A stretch of 10,628 nucleotides of DNA from an uncultured Thermoproteales archaeon. Its GTDB lineage: Archaea > Thermoproteota > Thermoprotei > Thermoproteales > Thermoproteaceae. The first letter of the stretch is position 1; each line of letters opens with the position of its first letter. Of the stretch, positions 7,111 through 10,628 are shown piece after piece. The position numbers and the translations under genes were made by a program. The stretch is taken from the NCBI GenBank assembly GCA_946480885.1, contig CAMLLK010000018.1, positions 1-10,628 of the forward strand, in the 5' to 3' direction. The notes below the pieces were generated by a model that was not told where the DNA came from, ran no database searches, and saw nothing but the letters and a program-made list of their open reading frames with translations.

Positions 7111-8187
7111 ATGGCGGAGTTTGGCATTGTATTGGCGGGCGGCTTCGCCACGAGGCTGAGGCCTCTGTCTTACACAAAGCCAAAGCCTCTACTGCCTGTT
7201 TTGGGAAAGCCGGTTTTAGACTGGGTGATAGAAAGAGTGATTGAGGTGGCGGAGCCTGTGGTCTCCGCCAGGTATTTATCTACATTTATAAAAAACCACG
7301 TCGCGTCGAAGTGGGGGGGCAGAGTGAGAGTTGTTGAAGAGGAGAGACCTCTTGGCGATGGGGGGGCTGTGTTAAATGTTTTAAAAACTCTTGGGGTGCA
7401 GGGCCCGGTAGTAGTGGCGAACGGAGACGTCTATACAGACATAGATGTGAAAAAGATGTGGGAGTTTCATAAAAAAATGGGCGGCGTAGTCACTATAGCT
7501 CTTATAGAGGTGCCGCCAGTGGAGACTTCAAAATTCGGCGTTGCTATTATAGACGACGTAGGTAAAATAATTAAGTTTGTAGAGAAGCCGAGCCAACCCG
7601 TGGGGAGTAATTTAATAAACGCCGGCTTTTACATCTTCGAGCCTGAGGCCTTTAAGGGTTTTGAATTAAACACAGGAGAGTTGAAAATTGCGAAAAATAT
7701 TATACCCAAGGCCCTTGAGAAATTCGACGTCTACGGCTATATACACAGAGGGCTTTGGTTCGACATAGGCACACACGTGGATTACTTAAAGGCCAACTTC
7801 GCTGCGTTGGATAGATGTACACAGTGTAGGCCTAATATAGAGGGCGTTGTGATACACCCCCCCGTCTATATAGGAGAGGGCGTGTCGATAGAGCCGGGGT
7901 CTGTAGTGGGGCCTTATGTAGTTGTGGGGAGGGGGAGCAAGATAGAGACTTATGTAAGAATTAGAGAGAGTGTGTTAATGGACGGCGTAGTTGTGGGAGG
8001 GGGGTCGTATATTCACAGCTCTATAGTTGGCGAGGGAGTCTATATTGGCCGCTGGAGTAGAGTCGTAGAGGCTGTAGTGTCCGATGGAGTCTATGTGAGA
8101 GAGGGGGTCTACATAGGCCGCGGCAGCTCCGTAGGCCCCAATAGAGAAGTTGAACGTGATGTAAAAGACGGAGAGATACTCCCCTAG
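7111..8187 (+). CDS. Sugar-phosphate nucleotidyltransferase with left-handed beta-helix tail
   Basis: This 358-aa enzyme joins a sugar-1-phosphate to an NTP to give an NDP-sugar and pyrophosphate. The N-terminal nucleotidyltransferase domain (about 3-230) shows LAGGFATRLRPLSYTKPKPL (residues 8-27), ANGDVYTD with the metal-binding D106, FVEKP (156-160), NAGFYIF (170-176) and WFDIGTH with D218. The C-terminal part (about 243-345) holds hexapeptide-like repeats (VYIGEGVSIEPGSVVGPYVVVGRGSKI and similar), a left-handed beta-helix. Archaeal proteins of this layout are called mannose-1-phosphate guanylyltransferase, glucose-1-phosphate thymidylyltransferase or GlmU-like; sugar and base cannot be settled here. 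The tail could carry acetyltransferase activity or serve in assembly. It is second in a two-gene unit and shares a CTAG stop with the convergent BtpA gene. Confidence 0.92.
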   Translation: MAEFGIVLAGGFATRLRPLSYTKPKPLLPVLGKPVLDWVIERVIEVAEPVVSARYLSTFIKNHVASKWGGRVRVVEEERPLGDGGAVLNVLKTLGVQGPVVVANGDVYTDIDVKKMWEFHKKMGGVVTIALIEVPPVETSKFGVAIIDDVGKIIKFVEKPSQPVGSNLINAGFYIFEPEAFKGFELNTGELKIAKNIIPKALEKFDVYGYIHRGLWFDIGTHVDYLKANFAALDRCTQCRPNIEGVVIHPPVYIGEGVSIEPGSVVGPYVVVGRGSKIETYVRIRESVLMDGVVVGGGSYIHSSIVGEGVYIGRWSRVVEAVVSDGVYVREGVYIGRGSSVGPNREVERDVKDGEILP

Positions 8188-8906
8188 AGTTGAAGAAGCC
8201 GCCTAGGCCTTAGCCTCGACTTCGCCTCTTTGACTAATCTCCTTGTCTTTTCTACGTCGACTTCTACGCCTTCTTTTAAACAACTTCCTACAATGGCGCC
8301 GTCTACAATTTTTAATATTTCTAAAGTGTTGAAACAGACACCGCTGCCGGCGAGAATTGGCAAATCTGTGTAGGCCCTCGCAGTGGCTAAGTCTACTGGG
8401 TCTGGAGGCTCTCCAGTCTTTCTGCCAGTGATCACTATAGCGTCTGGGCGGGCTCGGGTGGAGGCTGTCTCTACTGACTCGGCTAACGTTGGGGGATAAA
8501 CAGTGAGGCCGTGTTTTACATAGACGTCGGCGAGTATTTTCGTACCTCTTATATACGGCGCTTGTGGAGTTATTAAACCAGATTCTGTATACACAACGTC
8601 GGTGTATACATTACATCTAATAAAACGCGCGCCCGAGTATCTAGCCACTACTGCGGCTTTTCTACAAGCGCTCCTTAAAATATTCACCCCCACTGGTATT
8701 GAGACAGATTTCACCACGTCTCTAACTGCCACTGCCACCGCCACTGCCGTTTTAAAGTCTGCATATGGCTTAAATGGCGCGTCGTAGAAATTTTCTACAA
8801 TTATGGCGTCTACGCCCGCCTCTTCTAGTCTCTTTGCGTTTCTAACTGCGTGTTCTAGATAGTCAAAGCCGTCGGTGGAGAGGAGGTGTAGGACTCCAAT
8901 TATCAT
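8184..8906 (-). CDS. btpA: BtpA/SgcQ-family TIM-barrel protein
   Basis: The 240-aa protein matches the BtpA family. Seen in order: IGVLHLL at the N-terminus, GVDAIIVENFYDAPF (31-45), PVGVNILRSACRKAAVVARYSGARFIRCNVYTD (71-103, split here by reading order), ITGRKTGEPPDP (159-170), PILAGSGVCFNTLEIL (183-198) and DGAIVGSCLKEGVEVD (202-217). These are the strand ends and phosphate-site-like glycines of a TIM barrel. The cyanobacterial member BtpA affects photosystem I stability; the archaeal role and chemistry are unknown, so the name says family only. The ATG at 8904-8906 lies about 25 nt from TTTTAA on the minus strand and lacks a clear Shine-Dalgarno sequence, suggesting a leaderless message. 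It is convergent with the nucleotidyltransferase gene by a 4-bp overlap. Confidence 0.9.
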   Translation of the reverse strand: MIIGVLHLLSTDGFDYLEHAVRNAKRLEEAGVDAIIVENFYDAPFKPYADFKTAVAVAVAVRDVVKSVSIPVGVNILRSACRKAAVVARYSGARFIRCNVYTDVVYTESGLITPQAPYIRGTKILADVYVKHGLTVYPPTLAESVETASTRARPDAIVITGRKTGEPPDPVDLATARAYTDLPILAGSGVCFNTLEILKIVDGAIVGSCLKEGVEVDVEKTRRLVKEAKSRLRPRRLLQL

Positions 8907-8943
8907 GTTGAAATATTTATAACCCAGTTAAAATTTCTACGCG
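8907..8943. promoter_or_regulatory. Compact divergent promoter region with two interlocked TATA boxes
   Basis: The 37-bp gap holds two TATA-like elements flanking its midpoint. AAATATTTATAA (8911-8922) is centred about 26 nt before the plus-strand ATG at 8944. TTAAAATTT (8928-8936, read on the minus strand) is centred about 25 nt before the btpA ATG at 8906. Each box therefore lies nearer to the gene it does not serve. Both spacings predict transcripts starting at the start codon. Confidence 0.55.
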
Positions 8944-9120
8944 ATGGTCTACCCGCCGAAGACTTTAAACATTGGGAGGTGCTCCCGATGTGGTAGAAGA
9001 CTCTATCTATTTGAAGACAGATATTTATGTAAAAAAGGAGGATATATATTCTGCGATGTTTGTGCAAAAAAACTACAATATAAATGTCCAGACGCAACTA
9101 CGCCTCTAGAGTTATTGTAG
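8944..9120 (+). CDS. Small cysteine-rich zinc-finger-like protein, 58 aa
   Basis: A complete ATG-to-TAG frame encodes 58 residues with six cysteines. C13-x2-C16 (RCSRCGRRLYLFEDRYLC) and C37-x2-C40 (FCDVCAKKL) form a likely four-cysteine zinc site, and C29 and C48 are extra. The CxxCGRRL...YxFCDVC pattern resembles a treble-clef or zinc-ribbon fold. The protein is basic, so nucleic-acid or protein binding is possible; no function is known. The ATG sits about 26 nt from a TATA-like box, as expected for a leaderless start. The stop is followed directly by the GTG of the 140-aa gene (no spacer), so the two form an operon. The gene is short and a longer minus-strand frame covers it (8903-9097), so automatic calling could miss it. 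Confidence 0.82.
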   Translation: MVYPPKTLNIGRCSRCGRRLYLFEDRYLCKKGGYIFCDVCAKKLQYKCPDATTPLELL

Positions 9121-9543
9121 GTGTATCTCTCTATAACTGCCAGTCCAGGCGTCAGAGGGATTTCAATCACGGCGAGAGATAGAATATTAGCCGTACATCT
9201 CTACGGCGGCGTGGTTTTTTCAGCCGCAGTGGCGAGGGGGTCTGTGTGTCCAATTTCTGACGAAGATTTAAAAAAGACGGCTTGGCTTTTGTCTAAATTA
9301 ATGGATAAAGTCGGCGAGTTGGCGAAGTCTAGGTATTATACATTCACTGGACCTCTAGAATTTTTAGAAGACGTTGTTAAATTTAGGCCTTATATAAATC
9401 CCACGGCCACTGTAGAGATTGAACTCAGAGGAAGAGTCGCCGTGGCATATATAGGCGACGTAAAGAAAAAATTTAGAACTAGAGTCGACATCTCTAATGT
9501 GTTGAAAAAATATGTTGAATTTTTAAAAAAATGTTACGTCTAG
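9121..9543 (+). CDS. Hypothetical protein, 140 aa, paired with the cysteine-rich protein
   Basis: I do not recognise this product. It starts with beta-like segments (MYLSITASPGVRGISITARDRILAVHLYGGVVFSAAVA), has a helical centre (DEDLKKTAWLLSKLMDKVGELAKS, about 47-70), another strand region (ATVEIELRGRVAVAYIGDV, about 96-114) and a basic helix at the end (SNVLKKYVEFLKKCYV). There is no metal motif or true membrane segment. The GTG start follows the previous TAG with zero spacing and no clear Shine-Dalgarno sequence, so translation is probably by re-initiation after the zinc-finger-like gene. Alternating strands and helices suggest a compact soluble fold; function unknown. Confidence 0.75.
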   Translation: MYLSITASPGVRGISITARDRILAVHLYGGVVFSAAVARGSVCPISDEDLKKTAWLLSKLMDKVGELAKSRYYTFTGPLEFLEDVVKFRPYINPTATVEIELRGRVAVAYIGDVKKKFRTRVDISNVLKKYVEFLKKCYV

Positions 9544-9586
9544 TTACTACGGTGAAGAGACCAGGCTGGGTGATGTATGAGCGGGG

Positions 9587-9976
9587 TTAATAGCGCTGAT
9601 CTCTCTTCTCTCTAGGTTTTATATACACCTCTCCGCCTTGTATTTCTAGTTGAGCCACACCAGTGCCTAGGACATATGCCAAAGCCTTGGCGGGGTCTAG
9701 TCCACCTATTCTCAACTTTTCTAAATAGTCTACAAGTCTTTCCTGTTGCTGAGGCGGCTCTACCTCTAGGCCGATTCCAGGCTCAATTTTTAGATCTGTC
9801 TTTATTAAAATATCTAACTCTGTATATACTGTATAAATCTTTTCTATAATATTTATAATTACTGTAAGTTGTCTATATAAGTCATCAACTAAGTTTTTCA
9901 GCTCCTCGTCTTGGTGTCTAAGGGCAATTCTATCAAGTTGGTCTATAGTCCTCGCCAATCTACTAAGAAATTGCAT
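9587..9976 (-). CDS. Hypothetical helical (coiled-coil-like) protein, 129 aa, partner of the M48 protease
   Basis: The family is not recognised. The first half (about 1-62) is one long amphipathic helical region with heptad-like hydrophobic spacing (FLSRLARTIDQLDRIAL; ELKNLVDDLYRQLTVIINIIEKIYTVYTELDILI). A short acidic, Pro/Gln-rich linker follows (EPGIGLEVEPPQQQ), then a small C-terminal domain (RLVDYLEKLRIGGLDPAKALAYVLGTGVAQLEIQGGEVYIKP). A helical arm plus a small helix/strand module suggests oligomerisation or scaffolding, perhaps with the protease; this is inference. The ATG at 9974-9976 overlaps the M48 gene end by 14 bp, and AGGA lies 6 nt upstream, so translation is probably coupled. 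No transmembrane helix is certain, though residues 38-52 are hydrophobic. Confidence 0.75.
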   Translation of the reverse strand: MQFLSRLARTIDQLDRIALRHQDEELKNLVDDLYRQLTVIINIIEKIYTVYTELDILIKTDLKIEPGIGLEVEPPQQQERLVDYLEKLRIGGLDPAKALAYVLGTGVAQLEIQGGEVYIKPREKRDQRY

Positions 9977-10628
9977 TTATCTTCCTAAGTCTGTCTAATG
10001 TGAGTGGGTGTGTACGCGCTAGTAGAGTTAGACGTGCGGCAATTGGGTTCGCTAAAGTCTCCACTATGCCATTCCAGTCTAATTTAACAAGGGCTGAGGC
10101 TAGTTTCTCCTTGTCTTTTCTAGCGGCGTATCTATCTGCTTCGAATTCAAAAGCTTGTAGCATAGCTGTGAATAACAACGCCGCTCCGATGAGGTGTAGC
10201 GCCAGTAGTAAAATTGAATATTTAACATATACTAAATGTACTAGAGACAATCTTAATGTATATTCAGCTATTAGAAACGCCAGTAGTTTTTCAGTATGGC
10301 GATATTTGACATGACCCTTTTCGTGTTCTAACACTGCATAGACTTCGTCAGTGTTTAACCTCGCCAAAAGCCCCGTCGTTAAATAAACCACCGGGCCTCT
10401 CGGCCCTGAGAGGGTAAAGGCGTTTGCTCTCTTGTCGTTTACTACACATATATTTCTGGGTGGGTAGTGAATCTCGTAATCTCCATCTATACTCATATTT
10501 TCTAAAAGCTTTAGCTTATTCCTCCTTAGATATTCAATATCTCCGTAGTTTGTCTTCAATACTCTAATCTCGTCTGGGGTAAAACACCTCCGTCTTAAAT
10601 ATGTATATAAAGCTAAGTACGACGTAGT
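9963..10628 (-). CDS. M48-family (HtpX/Ste24-like) membrane zinc metalloprotease, probably 5'-partial
   Basis: Counting from TTG at 10557-10559 the protein has 198 aa. HEKGH (H79, E80, H83) is the zinc/catalytic HExxH motif. FEFEADRYAA supplies the third ligand, probably E138. The upstream block (VVNDKRANAFTLSG, then PVVYLTTGLL) and RTHPLTLDRL (182-191) are typical of M48. Two hydrophobic stretches (about 91-112 and 114-134) lie between the motifs, as in HtpX, so it should sit in the cell membrane and cleave membrane or misfolded proteins. The frame stays open upstream to the window edge (…YLALYTYLRRRCFTPDEIRVL before the TTG) with no other start codon, and that stretch reads like protein, so the true start may lie beyond 10628. 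A TATA-like sequence near 10604-10613 is the competing explanation, with TTG 10559 as start. Confidence 0.88.
   Translation of the reverse strand, partial: TTSYLALYTYLRRRCFTPDEIRVLKTNYGDIEYLRRNKLKLLENMSIDGDYEIHYPPRNICVVNDKRANAFTLSGPRGPVVYLTTGLLARLNTDEVYAVLEHEKGHVKYRHTEKLLAFLIAEYTLRLSLVHLVYVKYSILLLALHLIGAALLFTAMLQAFEFEADRYAARKDKEKLASALVKLDWNGIVETLANPIAARLTLLARTHPLTLDRLRKINAIS

Noticed and set aside
7111..8187. Runs of G in the nucleotidyltransferase gene as quadruplex elements
   Set aside because: The runs fall at Gly codons of the catalytic and beta-helix parts and do not form four evenly spaced tracts outside coding need.
8720..8752. Short tandem-like repeat of ACTGCC units inside btpA
   Set aside because: It simply encodes an alternating Ala-Val helix segment (AVAVAVAV); too short and coding to be called a repeat element.
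8903..9097. Open minus-strand frame of 64 codons overlapping the divergent promoter and the cysteine-rich gene
   Set aside because: Its translation is low-complexity and rich in I, Y and F. It covers two TATA-like boxes and lies antisense to a frame with a far better protein signature.
1..10628. CRISPR arrays, insertion sequences, tRNA or rRNA genes, replication origin
   Set aside because: No regularly spaced direct repeats, transposase-like proteins, terminal inverted repeats, cloverleaf sequences or origin-type repeat clusters were seen on either strand.

Overview
The window looks like chromosomal DNA of a hyperthermophilic crenarchaeon of the Thermoproteales, most likely Pyrobaculum. This is inferred from gene content and style and was not tested by a search. 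The genes include archaeal AlaRS, archaeal NAC, Rpo7 (RpoE') and Spt4 (RpoE''). Genes are packed almost without gaps, neighbours overlap by ATGA or GTGA, GTG and TTG starts are common, and TATA-like elements lie about 20-26 nt before the first codon of lead genes, as in leaderless transcription. No stretch above 300 bases lacks a gene. I see no tRNA, rRNA, CRISPR array, insertion sequence or origin.

Layout. Positions 63-3103 (minus) hold alaS followed by the NAC gene; a third gene may begin near the left edge. Divergent from alaS is an unrecognised 129-aa gene (3148-3537), whose end overlaps the end of the Spt4 gene. Positions 3510-6373 (minus) form a tight cluster, in reading order: 77-aa unknown, HIT-family protein, AAA ATPase, PIN nuclease, Rpo7, Spt4. 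Rpo7 appears to have an extra promoter of its own. Divergent from this cluster is a two-gene plus-strand unit (6417-8187): a 230-aa unknown and a sugar-phosphate nucleotidyltransferase with a left-handed beta-helix tail. It converges on a BtpA-family TIM-barrel gene (8184-8906, minus), and the two share a CTAG stop.

Divergent from btpA is another two-gene plus-strand unit (8944-9543): a 58-aa cysteine-rich protein that is easily overlooked, and an abutting 140-aa unknown. The right end (9587-10628, minus) holds an M48 membrane metalloprotease, probably running off the window, and an overlapping 129-aa partner with a long predicted helix.

How the genes work together: most recognised genes serve information processing, namely tRNA charging (AlaRS), nascent-chain handling (NAC), the Rpo7 stalk subunit and an elongation factor (Spt4), plus a PIN nuclease often found beside them. 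Three divergent promoter regions of only 37-44 bp, each with AT-rich elements at or around its centre, organise the window. Nothing here is clearly a new defence or mobile system. The best candidates for undescribed biology are the M48/helical-partner pair, the cysteine-rich/140-aa pair, the AAA ATPase tied to the transcription cluster, and the compact bidirectional promoters.
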